From Halothermothrix sp. (GTDB lineage Bacteria > Bacillota > Halanaerobiia > DY22613), in the NCBI GenBank assembly GCA_016841825.1, contig JAENYK010000003.1, positions 186,001 through 250,000 on the forward strand: DNA of 64,000 nucleotides. The letters run 5' to 3'. Both the position numbers and the translations under genes were made by a program. How positions within the stretch are numbered: position 1 is the stretch's first letter; each line of letters opens with the position of its first letter. Of the stretch, positions 26,001 through 34,823 are shown piece by piece. A model generated the notes under the pieces. It did not search any database, was not told where the DNA came from, and saw only the letters and a list, made by a program, of their open reading frames with translations.

Positions 26001-28684
26001 GACAACTTTTGATAGCTATCACCGACTAAGAGCTTGATTATCAGTTCAGCATCAAGATTAAGTTTGCTGATCAAACTATCAGTAAACGCAGATTCCTCTC
26101 CAAAAATCAGATAACTTCGTTTTGGGGAATTCTTCTTTTTCAATACCAACGGCTTTTGTTCCCATGACATTATGTAGAACCATTGATTAATATCTGGATT
26201 CCTTCCTTCAGGTCTTACTTTCATCCTTTCGGAGATAATTGCCAGAGGATTTCCGACTGCTGGATATTTAATTTTTTCAAATGGATATGTAGGTAAGGAT
26301 ACAATCTTCTGCTCTCCCTGACTATATAAACCTCTCCAGTCCAGGGATAGTCCAGTTAACCAGATTTGACCGACCTGATTCAAAAAATAATCATATTCAC
26401 CTATATCTTCATTTTCGGGTCTTAACAAATTAATAATCGAATATTTCTCCCGAATATCAAACTCAACTGAGTCGGACTGCTGAATAATAGAACTAATCCG
26501 TTTTCCAGACCCCACTTCAATAAACATAGCTTTTCGCTGTTCAAACAAAGCTTTCATTTCAGTAATATCCCCGGCAGATTGATTGGCGATTTGCAGCCAA
26601 TAATCCACAGATAGATTATTTCTTTCAATCAGTTTACCAGTAGTACTGGAATAATAAGGAATGCGAGGAGATCGAAAATCAATTTTTGCTAATATATCTT
26701 CAAAATTAGATTTAGAACTCTTTTCTCTGGAGATTAATATTTGCAGCACCTCTTCAAATGTAAGTAAACCACTAATAGATGCAGCAACAAATTCTCCTAA
26801 TCCAAAGCCAATAATTACATCGGGCTTCAAACCCATTCTTAACAGTAGTTGACTTAAAGCATATTCAAAAACCACAACCGAGAGTTTTGTATATCTGGGA
26901 TCATTTCGCAGATGATCAATTTTTTCTATTCCGGTTGTCGCCGTATTTAGCAGATTACTGTCAATATCAGTAACCTGCGATAATCTCTCATAGACTTTAT
27001 CTAATTCTGTCTGGAACATCCTATTTTGCCCATAGAGACCTGTCCCCATCTTCGCATATTCCAATCCCTGACCGGGAATCACAAAAATAACTGATTGGTT
27101 AAATGGTTTAACACTATCATAAATCTCCCGATTCTCCTGGTTCTCTAACTTTTTGATAGCCTCTTCATGATTTTTACACACAACATATTTGCGATAGGGA
27201 AAATGTTTTCTTCCCTTATGTAAGGTATATGCAACATCACCAATCTTAACTTTTTCGTTTCCCAGCAAGTACTCTTTTAGATTTGCTATCGACGACTGTA
27301 AAGCTTCTTTACTCTTCGCCGAAAGCAATAGCAGCTGATCTGAATGACTATCTTCCATTAATTCCATTTGGGGAGCTTCTTCAAGAATTATGTGGGAATT
27401 AGTTCCCCCAATTCCCAGAGAATTAACTCCAGCCCGTAATGGACTATCCTGTCTCTCCCATGTCTCTAATCTAGTAATAACAAAGAAAGGTGAATCACAA
27501 AAATCAATTTTAGGATTAGGTTCTTCAAAATTAACAGTTGGCGGCAGCATTCTATTTTTCAGTGACAGGACAACTTTGATAAAAGAGGCTACACCTGCCG
27601 CAGTATCAAGATGTCCAATATTGGTTTTGACTGAACCGATACCACAGTATTGCTTCTTTTTATCTCCAAAAGCTAGTCGGAGAGCTTCAATTTCAATCGG
27701 ATCACCCAGTGTAGTCCCCGTACCATGGGCTTCGATATAACCTATTGTTTCAGGCTCGACTCTGGCTACTTTTTGCGCCATTTTTATTACCTCAACCTGT
27801 CCGTCAATGCTGGGAGCAGTATACCCGACTTTTCTAAAACCATCATTGTTAATCGCTGACCCCTTAATTATGGCATGGATATTATCTCCATCAGCAAGTG
27901 CATTTTTTAATCGCTTTAAGACTACTGTCCCTACTCCCTCTCCAAAAATAGTCCCCTGGGCTGCAGCATCAAAAGTTCTACAATGACCATCCGGGGACAA
28001 AATCATTCCCGGAGTGTATAAATAACCCATATCTGGCGTGCTCAATATTGTAACACCACCAGCCACTGCCAGATTACACTCACCCATCAATATACTTCTA
28101 CAGGCCAGATGAATAGCAACCAATGACGTTGAACAGGCTGTCTGTACAAGAACTGCTGGCCCCTTTAAATTTAATTTATAAGCTACTTTAGTCGGCATAA
28201 AATCCCTGTTGTTTAAATGTTGAGCACTAAATTCATCCACCTGGTTGGTTTCATTCTCAATTAGTGATAGTGTTTGCCAATTAAAATTTGCTCCTGCCCC
28301 AGCGTATAATCCAATCAAGCCTTCATATTCTTCAGGATTATAACCTGCATCTTCTAAAGACTCCCAAACACATTCGTGAAAAAATCTCATTTGGGGATCC
28401 ATGAGTCTGGCTTCGTCAGGTAAGTAATTAAAGAATTTCGAATCAAAATACTCCTTCTCCGCAAGACAGTTACCATATTTTACATATAAACTATTGTTCA
28501 ATAACTTTTTGTCAACTCCACTTTTGCTTAGCTCCCCATCTGAGATTCGTCTGACTGTCTCTTCACCATTACACAGCAGTCTCCAGAACTCCTGGACATT
28601 TTTTGCCTGAGGGAATCGACAGGCCATTCCAATTACTGCTATCTCTAAACCTGTATAGTTAGCATTGCCTGTGTCTTTTTTCAT
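23072..28684 (-). CDS. PKS-NRPS: KS - decayed AT - KR - ACP - C (mutated motif)
   Basis: 1870 residues. KS (about 12-435) has Cys184 in TACSTS, EAHGTGT and NIGHLD, so it looks active. The AT region (about 525-800) keeps VIPGQG, but the GHSLGE nucleophile elbow reads GFGLGE and the small subdomain is deleted, so it cannot acylate itself. KR (about 1050-1300) has VGGLGNLG and SSLASVLGG with YASAN. ACP Ser in LGGDSLKAL. The C-terminal condensation domain has YQNLLFDGWS where HHxxxDG is expected, losing both His. ATG 28684 follows GAGGAGG and overlaps the upstream gene's stop region. Probably the last assembly-line module; malonyl or another extender must come from a trans AT. Confidence 0.9.
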   Translation of the reverse strand: MKKDTGNANYTGLEIAVIGMACRFPQAKNVQEFWRLLCNGEETVRRISDGELSKSGVDKKLLNNSLYVKYGNCLAEKEYFDSKFFNYLPDEARLMDPQMRFFHECVWESLEDAGYNPEEYEGLIGLYAGAGANFNWQTLSLIENETNQVDEFSAQHLNNRDFMPTKVAYKLNLKGPAVLVQTACSTSLVAIHLACRSILMGECNLAVAGGVTILSTPDMGYLYTPGMILSPDGHCRTFDAAAQGTIFGEGVGTVVLKRLKNALADGDNIHAIIKGSAINNDGFRKVGYTAPSIDGQVEVIKMAQKVARVEPETIGYIEAHGTGTTLGDPIEIEALRLAFGDKKKQYCGIGSVKTNIGHLDTAAGVASFIKVVLSLKNRMLPPTVNFEEPNPKIDFCDSPFFVITRLETWERQDSPLRAGVNSLGIGGTNSHIILEEAPQMELMEDSHSDQLLLLSAKSKEALQSSIANLKEYLLGNEKVKIGDVAYTLHKGRKHFPYRKYVVCKNHEEAIKKLENQENREIYDSVKPFNQSVIFVIPGQGLEYAKMGTGLYGQNRMFQTELDKVYERLSQVTDIDSNLLNTATTGIEKIDHLRNDPRYTKLSVVVFEYALSQLLLRMGLKPDVIIGFGLGEFVAASISGLLTFEEVLQILISREKSSKSNFEDILAKIDFRSPRIPYYSSTTGKLIERNNLSVDYWLQIANQSAGDITEMKALFEQRKAMFIEVGSGKRISSIIQQSDSVEFDIREKYSIINLLRPENEDIGEYDYFLNQVGQIWLTGLSLDWRGLYSQGEQKIVSLPTYPFEKIKYPAVGNPLAIISERMKVRPEGRNPDINQWFYIMSWEQKPLVLKKKNSPKRSYLIFGEESAFTDSLISKLNLDAELIIKLLVGDSYQKLSEVCYTINPAESADYSKLLNSLQSTDCVPDTILHLSNMKKTAGMAAARLQDRMAESFYSLVRLVQTMAKKQVLGGKEVIVVTNDLHSVLGDEQLVPEKGAILGFLKVLPQEFPSVKTYCIDISLSDSGDSMINNIYDEIQQNSSAKLVAYRQNRRWVQKYTSLNLQGDFAQIREIKEGAVYLIVGGLGNLGFVLAKHLLIKYRARVVLFGRTDFSAVTDELAVKADYLEKKRRMDELKEISNADVLYHVGDSGRLEDIENCVKMIEDRYGELNGVIYSAGILAGDSFLSIDSITEKGFEEQFAAKVYGLLNLHKVLGQRELDFCLVISSLASVLGGLGYGAYASANSFIDYYLYFLNQNSWIAVNLDGLQFDENQYNSHAYLIDPGELVEIFDKIVHYIETPQVIVSTGDIQARLRKWVQQDSLESPSEKQPMISLDRSQLSTEYAAPVTDMERDLIKIWQEFFGVKEVGIEDSFFELGGDSLKALTLSKRIFQEFNIQISLGDFFNKNTVRELADYLDNWQPEPAEKNSEKIVSYFAESDEAIINQLKQEDSNIEAIYPLSAMQLAALNYNLMFSRSKHNIQVVRCVLEDVDIGRFKDAWEKVIQRHSILRTEFKWRKFKTPIQLIYRNAAVPFAVLDWGSVPTEHRPEMIKNHIEDIRHNNLKKAPLMHVSLIRENERQFQLVWCYQNLLFDGWSAEIILNDVITYYTTQSIVESEASPGFTDYIEWLYQRDREQVQQFWRQEFENFDSGSLALSSIEAVDAIQEPAQNYLTLTEDEKIKIKDFAKKNNLSLNTIIVGCWSILLSKVLKENDLIIGVLTSGRPLTLEGVELIAGMFTNILPVRIILPDSPITLDWFRKLQQKLYKCKEYEFVSLAEISKWCNLVYSKLQRAIYERTVVYVDFPTDETLNVAGVSDYASHGGLVVPLRLITGPELTLCIKYDQRKFVESGIESMLSEIKNILLSLSDEFFDKNNL

Positions 28685-28685
28685 C

Positions 28686-31418
28686 CTAATCCTCCTCTAG
28701 CAAACTTAAAGTTTCATCCAGAACATTAATTGAATCAGCAAACATCTCTTCGCTTAGAATTTGTGAATGATCTATTTCCTGGGTTAAGTAAGCTGCAATA
28801 TCTCTAATACAAACTAACCTGAACATATCAATAACTGAAATATTTCTGGCGAACTCTTTCATGATCTTCGATTTCACGACAATAATACTAATTGAGTTAC
28901 CTCCTAAATCAAAAAAATTAGTTTCAACTCCGATCAATTGCGAATCTATATTTAGTGCCTCAGACCAAATACTGATTAACTTCTCCTCAATCTCATTTCC
29001 GGGCTTGACAATCTCCCGGGTCATCTCGATCTGCGGAGCCGGTAAACTCTTTCGATCAACTTTCCCATTGGGAGTCAATGGAATCTCATCAATTTGCATT
29101 ATATATTGAGGAATCATATAATCTGGCAATTTGGTTCGTAAAGTTTTTTTCAGATCAAAACTACTGAACTGATCCTCCGCGGTTCGATCCTTGAAGATAA
29201 CATAAGCACATAAACATCTTTCACCATTGGGACCTTCTCTATCTGCTGCGACTGCATCCTGAATATTCTCACACTGGAGTAACTGGAATCTAACCTCTTC
29301 CAACTCAATCCTATATCCACGGATCTTGACTTGATGATCCTTTCTGCCCAGAAAATCGATAGTTCCGTCAGGTAACCATCTTCCAACATCACCAGTTCGA
29401 TATATTGTTGCCCCCCGTTCGGGCAAAAAAGGATTAGGAATAAAACTGATCTGCGTCTTCTCTTCATTCTTCCAATATCCATCACCGACGCCAATACCCG
29501 ATACTCCGATTTCTCCCGGAATACCAATAGGCATTAAGTTCATTCCGGCATCAAAAACATAAAGGGTAAGATTTTCTAAAGGTCTACCAATCGGAACACG
29601 TAACATTCTATCATTCAATGGCTTATCAAAGATCTGAAGAGTAATATCATCTGAAGCTTCTGTTGGTCCATAAGTATTTGCTAATTTTATCTCTGGAAAT
29701 AAAGCCAACCATTGATTGACCAGAGGAACAGGAACAACTTCACCTGTCACGATCAAACATTTCAAAAACGACAATTTTAACCTCTCTTCCGGTATTTCTT
29801 TTAAATAATCTATAAATATCTTTAACAAAGATGGAACAATCTCGAATACAGTAATCTTATTAATTTCTAAAAACTCAAACAGAATATCTGGGCTACAAAA
29901 ATCATTGTAATCAATAATAGTTGTCTGTCCACCAACTAAGATCCCGGTGAAAAACTGCCAGATTGATATATCAGTAGATGTCGGAGCACTTTGTAGAAAA
30001 TTAATTGAACTTTCTAGCTGCATATTATACAGTTCTGCAGCAATGTGATTTAATACCCCATCATGTCTATTGATTGCTCCTTTGGGCAAACCAGTAGAAC
30101 CTGAAGTATAAATCATATATGCAGGGTTATCGGGAGCCAGTTGGTAACCTGGATTTTCACCTGAGACTATTGCCAGTTCTGCCTTATCGACTATATTCAA
30201 ATTTTTTCCCTTAAACACTGCTTTTTCATCACTTTCCAGTTCATCAAAACAGATAATTGTCCGTGGTATTGCATCAGTATCCGCTATTGCCCGCTGAACA
30301 TTTTGCAAAAAACCACTACTGGTTATGATCTCAGTGACTTCACTGTTGCAGATCATATAGTGTATCCGATTTTCCGGATAAATTGGATCTACGGGAATAA
30401 AAGCTGCACCTGTTTTCAAAACCGCTAACATGGCGACCAGAAAATTAATACTTCGTTCCTCCAAAATTGCTACATATTTTCCTTTTTTTATCCCAAGTGA
30501 AGCCAGGAGTCTGGCTAATTTATTGGCCTCCTGATTTAGTTCCTGATAGGTTGCTGTAACACCATTATGTTCTACTGCAATCTGCACTCTATTTGCCGCT
30601 ACCTGCTCTTCAAAGATGCTAACTATAGTCTTATTCCTGGAAGGAAAAATTTGTTTTCTATTGAAGTTGTCAAATATTTTACTATATCCTGCTTCATCAA
30701 GCAGACTGACTGAATCAATTTTTGCATTTATATCCTGGATGATGCCGACAAATAGCGTGTTGAGATGTCGGATATAATACTCAATTAAAGTTTCTGAATA
30801 TAATGCAGCATTATAACTGATCTGCCCTGTGATTAAGCCTTCAGTTCTGGTAAAGATAAATCCCAAATCAGCTTTATACTCTGCCTGATTAATCCTGCCG
30901 TGAATATTGGTTAATGCAGTATAGATATCAAAAATAGAGCATCGGTTATCATATTTCGGAGCATTGACCAGCTCAACAATCTCTGAATACGAAATCTGTT
31001 GATTACTATATGCTTCACAGATCTGACTGCGGCTAAGGAGTAGTATCTCTTTAAAAGAACAATCGTCACTTAGTTGGATCAGTAACGGAATTAATTGTGC
31101 AAACTTTCCTTGCTCAAGATCATATGCAGGAATTCCAAAGATGAGTTGACTGCTTTTAGTGTACTTATGCAAGAAAACTGTGACAACAGCAGATAAGGCA
31201 CAAAATAATGTTAAATCAGAGTTATTGGTCATGGCATCAAGCTGTGAATACACGATTTCTGGAATTTCAAATTGCAGAAATTTTATCTCACTACTACTCC
31301 ATTGAGCCGGCCGTTGATAGTCAGGTAAAATACTGGTTTCGATCAAATTGTCATATAATTTTTCACGCCAATAAAGCTTTTGATTAAAAACACTTTTCTC
31401 ATCCGGTCTTAAACTCAT
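28686..31418 (-). CDS. NRPS module: partial C - A - PCP
   Basis: 910 residues. The first 250 resemble only the C-terminal half of a condensation domain, with no HHxxxDG. A domain: MIYTSGSTGLPKG, NTYGPTE, YRTGDVGRW, KIRGYRIELEE, LTPNGKVDRK. My hand-read specificity residues are D-I-W-E-I-T-T-D-D-K; I cannot assign a substrate. PCP Ser in LGGNSISIIV. AAGGAG precedes the ATG. The gene follows a free-standing C domain and repeat element, so condensation may be supplied by that separate protein. The acidic end (VLDETLSLLEED) may be a docking tail. Confidence 0.9.
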   Translation of the reverse strand: MSLRPDEKSVFNQKLYWREKLYDNLIETSILPDYQRPAQWSSSEIKFLQFEIPEIVYSQLDAMTNNSDLTLFCALSAVVTVFLHKYTKSSQLIFGIPAYDLEQGKFAQLIPLLIQLSDDCSFKEILLLSRSQICEAYSNQQISYSEIVELVNAPKYDNRCSIFDIYTALTNIHGRINQAEYKADLGFIFTRTEGLITGQISYNAALYSETLIEYYIRHLNTLFVGIIQDINAKIDSVSLLDEAGYSKIFDNFNRKQIFPSRNKTIVSIFEEQVAANRVQIAVEHNGVTATYQELNQEANKLARLLASLGIKKGKYVAILEERSINFLVAMLAVLKTGAAFIPVDPIYPENRIHYMICNSEVTEIITSSGFLQNVQRAIADTDAIPRTIICFDELESDEKAVFKGKNLNIVDKAELAIVSGENPGYQLAPDNPAYMIYTSGSTGLPKGAINRHDGVLNHIAAELYNMQLESSINFLQSAPTSTDISIWQFFTGILVGGQTTIIDYNDFCSPDILFEFLEINKITVFEIVPSLLKIFIDYLKEIPEERLKLSFLKCLIVTGEVVPVPLVNQWLALFPEIKLANTYGPTEASDDITLQIFDKPLNDRMLRVPIGRPLENLTLYVFDAGMNLMPIGIPGEIGVSGIGVGDGYWKNEEKTQISFIPNPFLPERGATIYRTGDVGRWLPDGTIDFLGRKDHQVKIRGYRIELEEVRFQLLQCENIQDAVAADREGPNGERCLCAYVIFKDRTAEDQFSSFDLKKTLRTKLPDYMIPQYIMQIDEIPLTPNGKVDRKSLPAPQIEMTREIVKPGNEIEEKLISIWSEALNIDSQLIGVETNFFDLGGNSISIIVVKSKIMKEFARNISVIDMFRLVCIRDIAAYLTQEIDHSQILSEEMFADSINVLDETLSLLEED

Positions 31419-31476
31419 CAGCTAACTCTCCTTTAACAAACACATTTTTTATCCACATCCAGACAAAATTTAGTTT

Positions 31477-31603
31477 AAAGTCACATCAACAGCAAGCTGT
31501 TAATTCTTTAGTTTAAAGACTTTGGAAGGGGATCTATCCCTCCACACTATTTAGTTATTTATACCACCTACAAAGACCAGGAGATTTCCTCTCTGTAATA
31601 TCG
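31477..31603 (-). repeat. Intercistronic repeat, copy A
   Basis: Starts at the stop codon of the lone C-domain gene and runs toward the next NRPS gene. Shared with copy B at 40826-40964: a CGATATT..CAGAG block, ACTAAATAGTG, and a 46-bp block (31477-31522) with 40 of 46 matches. The stretch between the shared blocks differs in sequence but forms a hairpin in each copy (here GGAGGG/CCCCTTCC). Confidence 0.75.
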
Positions 31604-33136
31604 TCAAAAACTAAAGGCAGTCAGATTAAGCAGTTTCTCATATTGGTCATTTTGCTGCTCAAATAACGGTACATTAATTATCTGTTCGTCAGGATCTTCT
31701 AAAAACGAATCCACGAAAAGTAGGAAATGCTCAATTATTTGCAAGATAGTCTGATCATTAAACACATCACAGGCATATTCAATATTTCCTCCGATATCCT
31801 TTTCAGTCTCCGCCATTGTTAAGTCAATGTCAAACTTAGGGGTATTGTGATGTACCAGGATATCATATTGAATCATAAAATCTACATCAATCCCCGATGG
31901 TGCTTCAACATTCCATTCTTCCATGTTAAAATTCAAGAAATCAAAGAACACTTGAAAAAGCGAGAGAGTATTAACATTTCGCCTGATTTTTAATTCTTTG
32001 ATAATTTTGTACATAGGTACATGTTTGTAGGCATGATAACTCAAAATATTTTCTTTAACTTCATTCATTAACTGCCTAAAGGTAAGATTTTCCCGATCAA
32101 AACTTGTACAAATAATCAGAATATTGATGAACGGGCCAAGAACAAACTCACTATCAACATTGGGACGATTTATAAAAGATGTACCCACAATTATATCGTT
32201 TGCTTTTGTATATCTATAAAGAAGAGCATTAAAGATAGAAAATAATACGATAAAGGTAGTCAGACTATTCTCCTTACAAAATTCTTTGATTTTTATAAAT
32301 TGGGTTGGATTAAGATAAAAACGTTGGCTCTTCGCTTCACGATTATCCCAATTAACTCTTTTACGATCAAAGGGCAGCTCTAATTGATTAATCTTCCCCT
32401 GTAATTTCTTCTTCAAAAACTCAGTCTGTTTTTCAAACTGCTCGCTACCTAGCAGCTCTTGCTCCCAATAACAATAATCAACATATTGGATTTGAGGAGT
32501 CTTCAACTGAATCGGCTGGTTATTCACATAAGCTGTATAGAGCGTTATTACTTCATTAATCAATAAGCGCAGTGACCAGTTATCACATAATAGATGATGG
32601 ATTACGAAAACCAAAATATTGTTGTTTTCCTCTATATTGATCAAAGATACTCTAAATAAAGGAGACTGGCTCAAATCAAAATGTTCCCGGGATAGTTTTG
32701 CTGCTATTTCCTTCCCATATTCCACCTTATCAACAACATTTGCATTCTGAATATCAATAATCTCAATATTGACATCCAATTCATCCTGAATAAATTGAAA
32801 TGGTTTCCCCTCAACTGTAGCAAAATAGACCCGCAAAATCTCATGTCTACAGACCAGATTATTCAATACCTTTGTCAAAATCCCCAGATCAATTTGCCCA
32901 ATCAGATGCATCGCCATCGGAACATTATAAGCATTACTATTCTCTGTGATCTGCTCATAAAACCAGATCTGTTCCTGAATGGCAGACAAAGGAATTCGAT
33001 CATCACGCTCATATTTACGAATCTGTTGAGTAAGATCACTATTTTGGGCTAACCGTTGTTGAAGTTTCCGGTAGAAAGCCAGGCGTTTTTCTTCAGAAAG
33101 ATTTTTGATTAAGTTCAGTTTATCTTCAGCATTCAT
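31604..33136 (-). CDS. Stand-alone NRPS condensation (C) domain
   Basis: 510 residues. An N-terminal helical stretch (LSEEKRLAFYRKLQQRLAQ) may be a docking region; then a complete C domain: IPLSAIQEQIWFYEQI, motif HHLLCDNWS (HHxxxD intact, Gly to Asn), RPNVDSEFVLGPFIN and LFQVFFDFLN. It stops exactly at the C-A linker (FEQQNDQYEKLLNLT), as if cut from a C-A-PCP protein. It probably supplies condensation for the following module, which has only half a C domain. Start ATG 33136 with GAGGG upstream. Confidence 0.88.
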   Translation of the reverse strand: MNAEDKLNLIKNLSEEKRLAFYRKLQQRLAQNSDLTQQIRKYERDDRIPLSAIQEQIWFYEQITENSNAYNVPMAMHLIGQIDLGILTKVLNNLVCRHEILRVYFATVEGKPFQFIQDELDVNIEIIDIQNANVVDKVEYGKEIAAKLSREHFDLSQSPLFRVSLINIEENNNILVFVIHHLLCDNWSLRLLINEVITLYTAYVNNQPIQLKTPQIQYVDYCYWEQELLGSEQFEKQTEFLKKKLQGKINQLELPFDRKRVNWDNREAKSQRFYLNPTQFIKIKEFCKENSLTTFIVLFSIFNALLYRYTKANDIIVGTSFINRPNVDSEFVLGPFINILIICTSFDRENLTFRQLMNEVKENILSYHAYKHVPMYKIIKELKIRRNVNTLSLFQVFFDFLNFNMEEWNVEAPSGIDVDFMIQYDILVHHNTPKFDIDLTMAETEKDIGGNIEYACDVFNDQTILQIIEHFLLFVDSFLEDPDEQIINVPLFEQQNDQYEKLLNLTAFSF

Positions 33137-33148
33137 CCAATCACCCTC

Positions 33149-34723
33149 TTAATTACCATAAATTATTTTTTTGAATTCCTGATACGGGGCAAAAATCTGC
33201 TGCATCTCTTTTTCCCACTCATCTAATAACCCCATGGCATCTTCCAACTGCCGGATTTCGTTATTTTTAATCTTCTGGCATAATATTTCCACAATATCTA
33301 TATCCAGTCTTTTCATCTGGGCATTCCCCTCAATTATTTTTTTGGCCAGATCACTTTGCTCGTCTCCAACATGATTAAAGAGATAATAATATGGAAAATA
33401 ATTTTTTACCCGTTTTTCCCATACTTTAGTGATATTAAAGTATAGATCTACATCACTGTTAACAAAATCATAGCCAAAATAATTTTCCGCAGCTGTAGAT
33501 GCTTCCTGTACAGTATCATTAGCTTTAACTCCTGGAGGTGCAACTAATCGCCTCGATGAGATCGACAATAGTTCCTGACAGGGATATGAGAACTCATGAA
33601 TTTTTAGATCCTTCATTATTTTGACACTTTCCAAAACTTCATCTAAAGTTACAAAGGGTTCTAATACCAAAAAACCATATTCGGGCATTAAACCGAGATC
33701 ACGACATATCTCTAGAGCTTCAATATTCTGTGCAACAGTAGTCTTCTTGTCGAAAAAGTCTAGCTGTCTCTGGAGAAAACTCTCAATTCCGATAAATATC
33801 CGCCATAAACCAACCTCACACATTTTTTTCATGAGTTCTGCATTTCCAATGACATCATTGGCCCGGGTTTCGATCCGAAATGGGAAAAAGAAATTGTTTG
33901 CTTTCATCTGCTGATAGAATTCTTCTAACCATATTTTTCGTTTTTTTGAAGCTGCTAAAAAGTTAGTATCGTAAATATATATCTTCTCAAATTCAAAATT
34001 CTCTTTGAGATATTTAATCTCTTCCATTACACTTGCTACACTTCTCTGGCGCGGAGCGAAACAGTTATTTTTCCTCCAGACTTCGTTGTCTACACAAAAT
34101 ACACATGTACCATAGCAGCCGCGAGTGGTAACCAGCCCCACTGATTTAATCTCATCATTGACAAAAACTCTCTTTGGAATTGGAAGAACATCTAGATCAG
34201 GAATATACTGTCTAATATCTGTCTTAATTATCTGTTCCCCATCCCGAAAGGCTAGACCATTAACTTTGCGTAGATCTCCCCCGTTCTCCAAAGTTTTTAC
34301 AAACTCTAAAAACGTTACTTCCGTCTCTCCAATCACACAGCAATCAATCTGTTCAATATTCTCTAACAATAAATCATAGTTTAGCGTTGCCAGAAATCCT
34401 CCTGCAGCTATATATGTCGATGGAGACCGTCGTTTAATCGCATTTAACATTCTCGGCAATGAGACAAGAGCTACCGCATAATCAAAATACCAGGTCGACA
34501 GACCGATTATGTCATACTGTTCCCGTTCCACAATAGCATACAATTCCTTTAAATTTATATCTTGACCTGGACATTCGAGAATATCAACTTGATAGCCAGC
34601 CTCCTCAAGCACAGAAGCTGTATATCCCATTCCTATACTGGGAAACAGATAAGGGGTTCCCGGATACGAGATATATTCAGGTTTCGAAAATGGTAATGGG
34701 GGTTCAAGAAAACATATTTTCAT
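33149..34723 (-). CDS. Cobalamin-binding-type radical SAM enzyme
   Basis: 524 residues. An N-terminal B12-binding-like Rossmann region (about 1-150, IGMGYTASVLEEAGYQVDILE) precedes the radical SAM core with TRGCYGTCVFC (CX3CX2C) binding a 4Fe-4S cluster, and later IYIYDTNFL and RIFIGIES segments. Such enzymes often methylate unactivated sp3 or sp2 carbons. Placed inside the assembly-line operon between NRPS genes, GGAGGT before the ATG; it probably alkylates an intermediate or the product. The usual DXHXXG cobalamin motif is not evident, so the cofactor claim is moderate. Confidence 0.85.
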   Translation of the reverse strand: MKICFLEPPLPFSKPEYISYPGTPYLFPSIGMGYTASVLEEAGYQVDILECPGQDINLKELYAIVEREQYDIIGLSTWYFDYAVALVSLPRMLNAIKRRSPSTYIAAGGFLATLNYDLLLENIEQIDCCVIGETEVTFLEFVKTLENGGDLRKVNGLAFRDGEQIIKTDIRQYIPDLDVLPIPKRVFVNDEIKSVGLVTTRGCYGTCVFCVDNEVWRKNNCFAPRQRSVASVMEEIKYLKENFEFEKIYIYDTNFLAASKKRKIWLEEFYQQMKANNFFFPFRIETRANDVIGNAELMKKMCEVGLWRIFIGIESFLQRQLDFFDKKTTVAQNIEALEICRDLGLMPEYGFLVLEPFVTLDEVLESVKIMKDLKIHEFSYPCQELLSISSRRLVAPPGVKANDTVQEASTAAENYFGYDFVNSDVDLYFNITKVWEKRVKNYFPYYYLFNHVGDEQSDLAKKIIEGNAQMKRLDIDIVEILCQKIKNNEIRQLEDAMGLLDEWEKEMQQIFAPYQEFKKIIYGN

Positions 34724-34823
34724 GGATTAACACCTCCGCAATTTTTAATAAACCAATTCTTACTGTACCAATATAAACAGATTTCAGCTATTGCTAATGC
34801 CATCACCTCCTTTATGTATTCGA

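Noticed and set aside
23072-28684. Terminal thioesterase
   Set aside because: No GxSxG alpha/beta-hydrolase motif follows the last carrier protein; the C-terminus is a condensation-type domain.
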